Shown: positions 1 to 7,915, numbered from the stretch's first letter. The stretch is DNA of 8,292 nt from an uncultured Bacteroidota bacterium (GCA_903912435.1 CAIWHI010000538.1:1-8292); one strand, 5' to 3'. The notes: generated by a model not told the origin, from the letters alone. Made by a program: numbers and translations.

Positions 1-2105
1 ACCCCTGTTACACTGCCACTTGTTGAATTGATATTAGCAATTGAGGAATTTGAACTACTCCAGGTACCACTACCGGAATTGGAAAGCGAGGAGGTTAACC
101 CTGCACAAATATTAGTACTGCCACTAATTGCAGAAGGTAATGGGTTGACCGTAACAACAGTTCTGGTAAAATTGCTACCACAAGTTGAATATATTGAATA
201 AGTAATAATAGTAGTGCCGGAAACCAATCCGCTTACATCACCTGTGGTGCTTATCGTTGCTATTGTAATATTACTGCTGGTCCAGCTACCGCCAGTTACC
301 AGATTACTTAGTGTGGTTGTGGAGCCGGGACAAACTGTTCTGGTACCGGCAATAGAACCCGCATTGGGTATGGAATTAATGGTTAATGTAGTAGTAGCAG
401 AAGAGATGCCACATGAATTAGTTAATGAATAAGAGATTATAGGATTGCCTGCGGCAACACCATTTACAGTTCCGAATGATACTGTGGCCTGGGCAGAATT
501 ACTGGTACTCCATAATCCACCTGAAACTGAATTACTTAGGGTGGTTGTACCTCCCACGCATAGTGTTGTGGTGCCGGTGATAGTACCCGTATTTGGAACG
601 GTATTTACAGAAACCGTTTTGTAAGCATTGCATCCATTATTTGAATATGTGATTGTAGTAGTTCCAATGGCAATACCACTAACTATACCCGAGGTAGAGC
701 CAATATCCGCAATTGATGAATTAGCAGTTGACCAAATTCCACCCGTTGTTATATCAGATAGGGTGGAATTTGCACCGGTACAAACTACCGCAATACCGGT
801 AATAGCGGCGGGTGATGCTGTTACTGTTACACTCCTGGTGGCTAAGCAACCTGCCAGTGTATATGAAATATTTGTTACCCCTGCCAGCACACCTGTTACG
901 ATACCTGTTGTAGCACCAATGGTTGCATAAGATGTGAGGCTGCTGGACCATGTACCACCTGTGGAGCTTGTAGTAAGAGTGATGGTACTACCTGTGCAAA
1001 CGTTATTTAAACCACTAATTGCAGATGGTGAAGCATTGATGGTTACAGTTTTGTAAACTGCACAATTGCCTTTGGTATAGGTGATGTTGGAAGTACCTGC
1101 CACCAATCCTGTAACAATACCTGATGATGAACCAATAACAAGCACTGTAAGATTATCTGCCTGCCATGTGCCACCGGTTGTAGTATTGGTTAATGTAGTT
1201 GATGCCCCCTCACAGGCACTTGCTGTACCTGTAATGGCGGCTGGCGAGGTATTTACACTTAGCGATTGTGTAGCAGAACAACCATTAATAGTATAATTAA
1301 TAGTTGTAACCCCTGCCAAAAGGCCATTTACCAGACCAGTCGTTGATCCTACTGTTGCATAGGAACTCAATATACTTGACCACGTGCCTCCTGAAGTTGC
1401 ATTAGTAAGCATAATAGATGAACCAGTACAAACTATTGATGGCCCCGATATGGGTGCAGGCGATGTATTAACCGTTAGTGATTTTGTAGCGTAACAATTA
1501 GCAGTTTGATAAGAAATGGTTGCATTACCTGCCGCTACCCCGGTACAAATACCAGTGCTCCCTACTATTGCTATAGAAGTATTACTGCTCACCCATGTAC
1601 CTCCAGCAGTTAGGTCAGCGAGTGTGGTTGTTAGTCCTGTACAAACCACAGCCGTACCCGTTATTGCGGCAGGTGCAGTTATTACACTCATAGATTTGGT
1701 TGAGGTACAACCATTCATATTATAGGATATAGTAGTGGAGCCAGCAAGATTACCAGTTACTATACCTGATGCTGAACCTATAGAGGCATACGATGAAAGT
1801 GAACTTGTCCAATAACCACCAGAACTTGTTTCATTCATTGTTGTGGTGGTTCCTGTACATACAATATTTGCACCCGTAATTGCATCGGGGGTTGGGTTAA
1901 TGGTAAGGGTCTTGAGGCTATAACAAGCACCCAAAGCATAGGTAATATTCACCACACCGGGTGATAAACCTGAAACAACTCCTGTAGAGGAACCTATGAT
2001 GGCCATTGTGGTATTAGAACTACTCCAGTTACCGCCAGTTGTTGCATCAGCAAGGGTTACATTATTGCCTGTACAAACCAATGTTGTCCCTGTAATTCCA
2101 AGTGG
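1..2105 (-). repeat. Tandem Ig-like repeat array, nine full units plus one partial
   Basis: Units begin (5' end on the minus strand) at 2105, 1886, 1670, 1457, 1241, 1025, 809, 590, 362 and 134. The first seven are 71-73 residues; units eight and nine are 76 residues. The shared pattern is (A/S)AI(T/S)G...VCTG...TL....GGTWSS...IGS.TGIVTG..AG...ISY...GC...K.VTVN.SP. Nearly every unit carries one Cys near the start (VCTG) and one near the end (GC or NC), which suggests an intradomain disulfide in the exported protein. The array continues beyond the window, so the total number of units is unknown. Confidence 0.88.
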
Positions 2106-3581
2106 GGTAGGACTAACTGTAACATGTATTACCGTGATTGCCATAGCACTACCATCACTCACCTGTACCTTAAATGAATCATTACCTGAATATCCCAGAG
2201 CTGGAGTATAATACATTCCTACAGTTGATACTGTTCCACCATTTGTTGCTATGGAATATGTTGCCAAAGCAGATCCATGTATTGGAGCTGCTACCAGACT
2301 CCAGGTAAGGGTTTGGGTGGTATCAAAATCGTTTACTGACAAATAGCTATTTACTGGGTTGGAAACAGAGCTGGCGCATACAGCCATAGATTGTGATGCG
2401 CCACCATTAAAAGTTGGTGGGTGATTAGGGATAATTTCGCGAACAACATAATTATTGAAATCAGTAAAGTAAATATTACCAATACAATCTACGGCTACAC
2501 TAGATGGTTCATTAAGCAGGGCTGCTGTTGCATTTCCACCATCGCCACTATAACCACTTGTGCCGCCTGAGCCTGAAATAGTAGTGATAATGCCGGTACT
2601 GCTGACCTTTCTGATACAATGACTGCCACCCTCGGCAATATAGATATTGCCATATGCATCGGCAACAACACCCTCTGGTGAGCGCATAGTAGCCGCCGTT
2701 GCCTGCCCCCCATTTCCACTATAACCATAGGAGCCATTACCTGCAAACATACTAATAATACCAGATGTATTTACCTTACGAATATTGTTATAATAATGGT
2801 CAGCGATATAAATATTGCCTGCATTATCTGCACATACTCCCCATGGTGCGCCTATTTTGGCATTAGTTGCCGCACCGCCATTGCCACTAAGGCCAAACAA
2901 TCCATTGCCTGCAACAGTTGTAATAATACCCGAGGTATTTACTTTTCTAATTACATCATTATAGCTATCAGCAATATATAAATTGCCTGCTGCGTCGCAA
3001 GCAATCTTATAGGGTGTGCCAATAGAAGCTGCAGTTGCCTGTCCACCATCACCGGTCCAGGAGTTTGAACCATTACCTGCATAGGTGCTTATCATTCCTG
3101 AGGGATTTACCTTACGTATTCTGTGATTTACCCCATCTGAAATATAAAGATTGCCTGATGCATCCAGGGTTACGGCTTCCACATTGTTGAAATTAGCTGC
3201 AGTAGCTGGGCCACCATCACCATAAAAACCATACGTGCCATTGCCTGCAAATGTGCTGATGACACCGCTTGAATTAACCATGCGTACCATATTATTTTCA
3301 TCAGCTATATACATATTGTTGGCACAATCTATAGCCACACATTTGGTTTTATTCATTTGTGCTGATGTAGCAGCACCGCCATCGCCTGAATAACCGCTTG
3401 TTCCATTTCCAGCTTTGTTAATAATAATTTGTGCATATGATGGTATAACTAACAATAAAAGAGGAATTATAAGAATTGCTAAGCCAATGGACTTAATGGC
3501 TAAACGAGAAAGAGAAATGGTTTGGTAAAATTTATTGGAGAGGGTTGTGAAGCCAGTCTTAATTGAAGAATTACTATACAT
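1..3581 (-). CDS. Large secreted NHL-repeat / Ig-like-repeat protein, 3' end outside window
   Basis: This is a partial gene: 1193 codons are present and the frame is open from the ATG at 3581 to the window edge, with an in-frame TAA just upstream (3603-3605) and no other ATG between, so the start is well fixed. Residues 1-50 form a signal peptide with a long basic n-region (about 30 residues), a hydrophobic core near 32-46 and a likely cleavage after PSYA. Residues 57-386 hold six NHL-type units; 387-492 resemble a cadherin/Ig-like domain (motif GYSGNDSFKVQVSDG); 493 onward is a tandem array of Ig-like units resembling bacterial Ig group 2 (core SSNTSIA...GIVTG...AG...ITY). The protein should be exported and act outside the cell or on its surface, perhaps in adhesion. 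Related Bacteroidota proteins often end in a type IX secretion sorting domain, but that end is not visible. Substrate or partner is unknown. Confidence 0.9.
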   Translation of the reverse strand, partial: MYSNSSIKTGFTTLSNKFYQTISLSRLAIKSIGLAILIIPLLLLVIPSYAQIIINKAGNGTSGYSGDGGAATSAQMNKTKCVAIDCANNMYIADENNMVRMVNSSGVISTFAGNGTYGFYGDGGPATAANFNNVEAVTLDASGNLYISDGVNHRIRKVNPSGMISTYAGNGSNSWTGDGGQATAASIGTPYKIACDAAGNLYIADSYNDVIRKVNTSGIITTVAGNGLFGLSGNGGAATNAKIGAPWGVCADNAGNIYIADHYYNNIRKVNTSGIISMFAGNGSYGYSGNGGQATAATMRSPEGVVADAYGNIYIAEGGSHCIRKVSSTGIITTISGSGGTSGYSGDGGNATAALLNEPSSVAVDCIGNIYFTDFNNYVVREIIPNHPPTFNGGASQSMAVCASSVSNPVNSYLSVNDFDTTQTLTWSLVAAPIHGSALATYSIATNGGTVSTVGMYYTPALGYSGNDSFKVQVSDGSAMAITVIHVTVSPTPLGITGTTLVCTGNNVTLADATTGGNWSSSNTTMAIIGSSTGVVSGLSPGVVNITYALGACYSLKTLTINPTPDAITGANIVCTGTTTTMNETSSGGYWTSSLSSYASIGSASGIVTGNLAGSTTISYNMNGCTSTKSMSVITAPAAITGTAVVCTGLTTTLADLTAGGTWVSSNTSIAIVGSTGICTGVAAGNATISYQTANCYATKSLTVNTSPAPISGPSIVCTGSSIMLTNATSGGTWSSILSSYATVGSTTGLVNGLLAGVTTINYTINGCSATQSLSVNTSPAAITGTASACEGASTTLTNTTTGGTWQADNLTVLVIGSSSGIVTGLVAGTSNITYTKGNCAVYKTVTINASPSAISGLNNVCTGSTITLTTSSTGGTWSSSLTSYATIGATTGIVTGVLAGVTNISYTLAGCLATRSVTVTASPAAITGIAVVCTGANSTLSDITTGGIWSTANSSIADIGSTSGIVSGIAIGTTTITYSNNGCNAYKTVSVNTVPNTGTITGTTTLCVGGTTTLSNSVSGGLWSTSNSAQATVSFGTVNGVAAGNPIISYSLTNSCGISSATTTLTINSIPNAGSIAGTRTVCPGSTTTLSNLVTGGSWTSSNITIATISTTGDVSGLVSGTTIITYSIYSTCGSNFTRTVVTVNPLPSAISGSTNICAGLTSSLSNSGSGTWSSSNSSIANINSTSGSVTG
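2430..3413 (-). repeat. Six tandem NHL-type repeats (likely beta-propeller)
   Basis: Six units of 55-56 residues begin at 3413, 3248, 3080, 2912, 2744 and 2576, giving a 165-168 bp period. Each follows the pattern AGNG..G.SGDGG.AT.A, then a ..GV..D..GNIYIAD..N..IRKV strand block and a closing GIIST. This is the usual NHL-type pattern of secreted Bacteroidota proteins, and six such units can close a six-bladed beta-propeller. The first unit (NNMYIADENNMVRMV) and the sixth (GNIYFTDFNNYVVREI) are the most divergent, as expected for end blades. Unit boundaries were read from the translation; the propeller fold is inferred from the family. Confidence 0.88.
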
Positions 3582-3783
3582 AAGTATAAAATTGTATAAA
3601 CGTTAATGGGTTGATCTACTATGGGTAGATAACCTAGCAATTTACCCCAAAATTCTGAATTTGTTATTTTTTAGAGCAATTAATTAACGAACGGATAACT
3701 ATTGGAGGGTGGAATTAATATTTTGGGCAATATTTAGGGGGTAATGAGTATGTTTTTTGGAAAATCCTTCCAGAATGGGGAAT
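3582..3783. other. Intergenic gap between two minus-strand envelope genes
   Basis: About 200 bp of AT-rich DNA separates the end of the beta-barrel gene from the start of the NHL/Ig gene. I found no ORF, no Shine-Dalgarno sequence before the ATG at 3581, and no convincing Bacteroidota promoter (TTG then TAnnTTTG at correct spacing). The one structured element is the inverted repeat at 3609-3634. The gap suggests the downstream gene has its own promoter, but that is inference. Confidence 0.5.
3609..3634. promoter_or_regulatory. Bulged inverted repeat upstream of the NHL/Ig gene
   Basis: GGTT-g-ATCTAC (3609-3619) pairs with GTAGATAACC (3625-3634): ten base pairs with one bulged G and a 5-base loop. 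It lies 28-53 bp before the ATG at 3581, in the likely promoter or leader of that gene. There is no following T-run, so it is not a standard terminator. It could be an operator or a leader hairpin; it could also be chance in AT-rich DNA. Confidence 0.3.
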
Positions 3784-6255
3784 TTAGCCTCCTACTGAGC
3801 CACCCTCATTTTCTGATGATTCATTTCGTGTTTCTTTGAATTCAATTTTGCCGAATTTATAATAGAAGCTAATATTGAAAACCATTTGGACGTATTTTCT
3901 TGTACTTACAGTATTGAAATTGGCACCACTTATATAGGTGGTTTGTTCCATATAAGTATTGAATGGGCTAGAGGTATATATTGATAAACTAGCCTTGTTT
4001 TCCTTAAATTGTTTTCTGAATCCTAAATTGTAATAATAATTATCCGGGTATTTGCCCTGAACTTCATAGCGCACCGAATTATAGGTATAATAAGCCTCTG
4101 CAGTAGTAGTTTTACTAAATTTATAAGTAGCATTGGCATTCATTCTCCAATTTAAGCTGTTTTTGGGGGTGCCTCCTTTTAGGTTGCTTTCTACATATTT
4201 TTCATTGCCACCAAAGCCAAACCTTAATTCAAGTTTTTGGGTAAAGGCAATGGTGCCTGATGCATAAATGCCCCCAATTTGCTGGATACCTGCATTGATG
4301 GTGGTTGCCAGGCTAGCATTTCTATAAGTGGTATCACCAACGGTAAAAGCCGGATAAAAGGTGGTAAATCCCTGCCAATCGAAATCAGAATACCTATAAA
4401 AGCCAGATGCGTAGATTGAGTTACCTTTTTCGAATGATTTATAATAGCTCAACTCAAAACTATGAATTTTCTGAGGTTGGAGATTAGGGTTTCCCTGGGA
4501 TAAATTTGCTGGGTCGGCAGCAACTACATAGGGATTTAATTGGCTAAAACCTGGTCTTTGTATCCTTCTTGAATAACTCAGCCTTATATTGGCATTATTT
4601 TTAAGGTTTCGGGATAGCACGGCTGATGGTGATAAGAAATAATATAATACACTAGCGAGGCTATCCTGGGGATAGGATAGATGGGTTGCTTCTTCTCTAA
4701 GCCCCAATTTCATTCCATAGTTTTTGTTGATAGGAAAGGAGAGACTTGCATAAGCGGCATAGACTTCTTTGATGAAGTTGAAAGCATCATACTGGCGAGC
4801 ATTAGGATAATAATTATCTATTGTTGTATCCAGGGTATACTTTTCAGAAGTGCTACTGGTTGAGTTCAGGCTGGCTTTGAGACCACAACTGAGCATGATA
4901 TCCTTGGTGAATGGATGGTTATAGTCAGCAGTAAAATACCTGTTGGTTTCGTTTTGATTATTATTACTCTTTGACCCCGCATACAGTAAATTACCATTAA
5001 AAAACTGGCTTAGCCAATATTTATATGCACTATTTCCATAACTTTCCTGATAGCTAATTGTCAATTCCTGGTTTTCCTTTTCGAATTTCTTTTTATAGTT
5101 GATATTCCAGTCTACTGAGCGGTATCTATAATAGTTATTGGTATTCCTTAAAGAACTGGTATCAGAATAAGGATAATATAAGATATTGTATTGCCGGGAG
5201 GAACCATTATTTTCATTTCCGAAATTATTATAGCTCACAGATCCGTTAAAATCGTGTTTTTTTGTGATTGCCCAGTCGAAACCTGATGCAATACGGTAAC
5301 CGTTTCTTATTACATCTCCATAACTATTTTGTTGCATTTCGGTACTATCGCTTTTTCTATCAGACCCCGACCATGAGCGGGTATTAATCTGACAATTGCC
5401 GCTAAGGGAAGCATTAAGGTCAAGGTCACCGTTTTTTATGTGGAGGTTTGTAGAGCCATTTTGATTACGGCTACCGCCCGACAGGTTTATACTGCCATTG
5501 GTACCTTTAGCCTTGTTGTCTTTAAGAATAATATTAATGATACCCCCGGCACCCTGGGCATCATATTGCGCACCAGGGCTGGTAATCACCTCAACACTTT
5601 TTATCAAACTTGCTGGTATAGATTGTAAGGCTGCGGCAAGGTTATTGTCGAAAAGAGTTGAGGGCTTACCATTAATGAATACTCTTACGTTCTGGCTGCC
5701 TTGTAACTCTACATTACCATCAATATCCACCGCTATCTGAGGTATTTTTCTCATTACATCAGTGGCTACACCACTTTGGCTACTTATATCTTTTTCTACA
5801 TTGTAAACCATTTTATCAATATGGTTTTCCATAAAATTCCTGGAACCTTTTACTACAACTTCTTTAATGGTTTTTGAAATACCCGATATAAGCACATCGC
5901 CAACTTTTACACTAACTGCCTTATCATTAAGCATAATACCGGTAATGGTGCGGGGGGTATAACCCATAAAATCGCATTTGATATAATATTCGCCGGGTGC
6001 AAGATTGTCAACTGTGAATTGGCCTTTATCATCAGTAATCATGCCTCCGGCTACATTAGTGGTGCCTGTAAGAAAAGCACTAACTGTAGCATAATCAATA
6101 GGTTGTCTTGTAAGAGAGTCTAAAATGCGTCCCCTGATTTTACAAATGCCTTTGGAAGGCAACGATTGCGAAAGCCCGGTGAGAAAAGTAATTAAGAACA
6201 GACTTAAGCAAAAAGTAAATTTCATGAGCGCCAAAAACCAGTGATTAAAGTGCAA
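3784..6255 (-). CDS. TonB-dependent-receptor-like outer-membrane beta-barrel protein
   Basis: This 823-residue protein belongs to the Bacteroidota outer-membrane beta-barrel family related to TonB-dependent receptors. A signal peptide is clear; Met11 (start at 6225) gives the classic form MKFTFCLSLFLITFLTGLSQ and is the likelier start, making 813 residues. Residues about 39-125 are a CarboxypepD_reg-like domain (KIRGRILDSLTRQPIDYATV, then GEYYIKCDFMGYTPRT). Residues about 133-245 are a plug-like domain: EVVVKG, DVMRKIPQIAVDIDGNVEL, VRVFINGKPS, IKSVEVITSPGAQYDAQGAGGIINIILK in sequence. The rest is aromatic-rich beta-barrel ending near FYYKFGK, followed by a polar tail of about 20 residues. No SusD-like partner is beside it, so it is not an evident SusCD pair. 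Such proteins usually take up or bind an external ligand at the outer membrane; the ligand cannot be read here. Length is normal for the family and no frame break is seen. Confidence 0.9.
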   Translation of the reverse strand: MHFNHWFLALMKFTFCLSLFLITFLTGLSQSLPSKGICKIRGRILDSLTRQPIDYATVSAFLTGTTNVAGGMITDDKGQFTVDNLAPGEYYIKCDFMGYTPRTITGIMLNDKAVSVKVGDVLISGISKTIKEVVVKGSRNFMENHIDKMVYNVEKDISSQSGVATDVMRKIPQIAVDIDGNVELQGSQNVRVFINGKPSTLFDNNLAAALQSIPASLIKSVEVITSPGAQYDAQGAGGIINIILKDNKAKGTNGSINLSGGSRNQNGSTNLHIKNGDLDLNASLSGNCQINTRSWSGSDRKSDSTEMQQNSYGDVIRNGYRIASGFDWAITKKHDFNGSVSYNNFGNENNGSSRQYNILYYPYSDTSSLRNTNNYYRYRSVDWNINYKKKFEKENQELTISYQESYGNSAYKYWLSQFFNGNLLYAGSKSNNNQNETNRYFTADYNHPFTKDIMLSCGLKASLNSTSSTSEKYTLDTTIDNYYPNARQYDAFNFIKEVYAAYASLSFPINKNYGMKLGLREEATHLSYPQDSLASVLYYFLSPSAVLSRNLKNNANIRLSYSRRIQRPGFSQLNPYVVAADPANLSQGNPNLQPQKIHSFELSYYKSFEKGNSIYASGFYRYSDFDWQGFTTFYPAFTVGDTTYRNASLATTINAGIQQIGGIYASGTIAFTQKLELRFGFGGNEKYVESNLKGGTPKNSLNWRMNANATYKFSKTTTAEAYYTYNSVRYEVQGKYPDNYYYNLGFRKQFKENKASLSIYTSSPFNTYMEQTTYISGANFNTVSTRKYVQMVFNISFYYKFGKIEFKETRNESSENEGGSVGG

Positions 6256-6445
6256 TATGCTAATAAATGATCAAAAAGTAGGGTTTTGGATGGGGGAATT
6301 TTGGAGGATTGGAGATTAATATATTTCGCATTTGGATGTTCTATTACGGAATTAACCGCATTTTCTTATCTCGATTAGCACTGCTGCCATTGACAAGTTC
6401 GGCTTATGAGGGTCTTTGTTCAAAAAATTTGTTAGTCAATCGGAG

Positions 6446-6478
6446 ACCTCACCCCGGTCCTCTGCCAAGGAGAGGGTG
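6446..6478. repeat. REP-like palindrome (CCTCACCCCGG...AGAGGG type)
   Basis: The sequence CCTCACCCCGGTCCTCT followed by CCAAGGAGAGGG resembles a widespread intergenic repeat whose core is CCTCTCCAAAGGAGAGG. Here CCTCT (6459-6463) pairs with AGAGG (6471-6475) across a 7-base loop, so this copy is slightly degenerate. Translation of this element gives the familiar PHPGPLPRRG string. The family resemblance is from memory, not a search. Confidence 0.6.
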
Positions 6479-6522
6479 TCGTATCCGACCTTATCTGATA
6501 GTGGCTTTTGGATGTCATACGC

Positions 6523-6561
6523 AAGTGAAAGTGGTACAGGGATTGAGCTGTGATTTCACTT
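6523..6561. repeat. 8-bp inverted repeat with 23-base spacer
   Basis: AAGTGAAA at 6523-6530 is exactly complementary to TTTCACTT at 6554-6561. It sits inside the palindrome cluster upstream of the prenyl synthase. No function can be assigned. Confidence 0.4.
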
Positions 6562-6582
6562 TCGGCTGTTGTTCTTTGAATA

Positions 6583-6597
6583 CCAGTCGCAGACTGG
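6583..6597. repeat. Short palindrome CCAGTC-gca-GACTGG
   Basis: A perfect 6-bp stem with a 3-base loop. It lies 15 bp before the next palindrome, and the two may form one composite repeat element. No T-run follows on either strand, so terminator function is unsupported. Confidence 0.5.
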
Positions 6598-6612
6598 GTT
6601 ATTTAGTAGACA

Positions 6613-6635
6613 CGAGTGGTCCTTCGGAACACTCG
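6613..6635. repeat. Palindrome CGAGTG-g-TCC-ttc-GGA-a-CACTCG
   Basis: A 6-bp stem (6613-6618 with 6630-6635), one G/A mismatch, and a 3-bp inner stem around a TTC loop. It is the strongest hairpin of this region and is followed by GC-rich sequence unlike the AT-rich surroundings. It resembles scattered intergenic repeats in Bacteroidota, from memory only. Confidence 0.55.
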
Positions 6636-6863
6636 CGCCAGTGGGAGGATGGCTTTCGGGAATGTGCCTTGCATAAAAGAAAAATTCCTGCGCCCCATGG
6701 TATACTTTATTTAATCAAAGTTCCTAACCTAAATTGCATGATATATATTCAACTAGCGCTCACCAACAACAATACTAACAGACCCTTTAAAAAACCTTTT
6801 GCCAAATCCGAATTCCTTGCCGAAATTTGGCACAGTTTCATTGCCAATTATAAAACTAGCCTA

Positions 6864-7829
6864 ATGCATTCGTTTAAGGAACTTGTACACCAATTTGAAC
6901 AAAGATTTACGGCAACCTTGCCATTTTCACCCAATCCTGCTACACTTTATGATCCTTGCCGCTATTTGTTGCAGCTTGGTGGTAAACGCATAAGGCCGGT
7001 ATTGTGTCTGATGGCTTGTGAACTTTTTGGCGATATTAATGATGATGCATGGCAGGGGGCGATTGGCATTGAGCTCCTACATAATTTCACACTTATACAT
7101 GATGATATAATGGATAAGGCCCCACTAAGGCGGGGTAATCCTACGGTTCATGCCAAATATGGCTTGACTGCCGGTATATTATGTGGTGATGTGATGTGTA
7201 TTTATGCCTATGAGCAATTGGGAAGCATACAAAATTCGCTAGGACCAATCATGCAGATTTTTAGTCGCACGGCTATAGAGATTTGTGAGGGGCAACAACT
7301 GGACATGGATTTTGAGCAACGAAATGATGTGCAAATTGATGAATACCTGAATATGATAGCCCTTAAAACATCAGTTTTATTGGGGTGCAGTCTTAAGATG
7401 GGGGCGATATCTGGCGGTGCCTTGGGCGATAATGCCAATAAACTATATACCCTGGGCAAGTATATGGGTATAGCCTTTCAGTTGCAGGATGATTATTTGG
7501 ATGCATTTGGAGATGCAGCAAAATTGGGTAAGCAAAGTGGGGGAGATATTAAGGAAAATAAGAAAACCTACCTACTACTGAAGGCGTTGGAAAATGCCAA
7601 TAACCAACAGAAGAAGGAGATTGAATTGTTGTTGAAATCGGATAGTGAGGATAAGGTGCCGGCTATGCTGGAATTGTTTAGGGCTACGGGTGCTGATAAA
7701 GCTTGCCGTATGGAGGTGGAAAAATATACGAAGTTGGCTTTTGAATATTTGGAAGACCTGGCTGTGCCTACTAAAAGGAAGGCACCACTAAAGGAGTTGG
7801 CGGAATATTTGTTGATGAGGGAGTGGTAG
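6864..7829 (+). CDS. Polyprenyl synthetase (short-chain trans-prenyltransferase)
   Basis: A 321-residue cytoplasmic isoprenyl diphosphate synthase that condenses isopentenyl diphosphate with allylic diphosphates. Motifs in order: GGKRIRP at 39-45 (substrate binding), first Asp-rich motif DDIMD at 80-84 followed by RRG at 89-91, KT at 169-170, and the second Asp-rich motif DDYLD at 209-213, then GKQSGGDIKENKKTYL. The Asp residues bind Mg2+ and diphosphate. The first motif is DDxxD without the two-residue insert of classical bacterial farnesyl diphosphate synthases, and a Phe (75) lies five residues before it, a position where a bulky side chain limits product length; a C15-C20 product is therefore inferred. 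I chose the ATG at 6864 because it gives family length and places GGKRIRP near residue 40. The frame stays open upstream to 6309 through repeat DNA, so an automatic call could be 506 residues; an ATG at 6738 is another, less likely choice. Confidence 0.93.
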   Translation: MHSFKELVHQFEQRFTATLPFSPNPATLYDPCRYLLQLGGKRIRPVLCLMACELFGDINDDAWQGAIGIELLHNFTLIHDDIMDKAPLRRGNPTVHAKYGLTAGILCGDVMCIYAYEQLGSIQNSLGPIMQIFSRTAIEICEGQQLDMDFEQRNDVQIDEYLNMIALKTSVLLGCSLKMGAISGGALGDNANKLYTLGKYMGIAFQLQDDYLDAFGDAAKLGKQSGGDIKENKKTYLLLKALENANNQQKKEIELLLKSDSEDKVPAMLELFRATGADKACRMEVEKYTKLAFEYLEDLAVPTKRKAPLKELAEYLLMREW

Positions 7830-7847
7830 GGGTTTTGGGGTGTGATG

Positions 7848-7882
7848 AAGCTTTTGTCTTGAACTATGATTAAGTTGATTTT
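7848..7882. repeat. 35-bp direct repeat, copy 1
   Basis: It matches 7985-8019 at 32 of 35 positions; the core is TTGAACTATGATTAAG followed by YTGATTTT. The copies are 137 bp apart and flank the hairpin at 7916-7947. Confidence 0.75.
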
Positions 7883-7915
7883 CTGAGGTGCTATGATTTC
7901 TGCGAGCGATGGAGC

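Larger units (their letters stand above)
6256..6863. other. Divergent intergenic region rich in palindromic repeats
   Basis: About 600 bp separates the minus-strand beta-barrel gene from the plus-strand prenyl synthase. Its plus frame is open from 6309 into the prenyl synthase, but the translated stretch has no domain and includes RPHPGPLPRRG, a typical readout of a palindromic intergenic repeat. I therefore treat it as non-coding. Four inverted repeats lie between 6459 and 6635 and are listed separately. The promoters of both flanking genes should lie here, but I could not place either with confidence. Confidence 0.6.

Noticed and set aside
1..2105. CRISPR-like regular periodicity
   Set aside because: The 213-228 bp period is protein-domain length, the repeats are conserved at protein level, and there are no short identical repeats with unique spacers.
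214..2211. Several plus-strand open frames of 60-100 codons with repeated VxPVIAAG-like strings
   Set aside because: They are antisense readings of the Ig-like array; their spacing copies its 216-bp period and they have no domain of their own.
2495..2746. Minus-strand 83-codon frame
   Set aside because: It is an out-of-frame shadow of NHL units five and six in the large gene.
3758..3772. TGGAA...TTCCA hairpin after the beta-barrel gene as a terminator
   Set aside because: The stem is only 5 bp, and on the minus strand it is followed by A residues rather than T residues.
4681..5740. Small plus-strand frames opposite the beta-barrel gene
   Set aside because: They are antisense shadows of a clear full-length outer-membrane protein.
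6700..6760. TATACT and TATATTCA as promoter -10/-7 boxes for the prenyl synthase
   Set aside because: No matching upstream TTG element at correct spacing; AT-rich sequence makes such matches likely by chance.
7208..7459. Minus-strand 83-codon frame inside the prenyl synthase
   Set aside because: It is antisense to a strongly conserved enzyme core and has no recognisable features.
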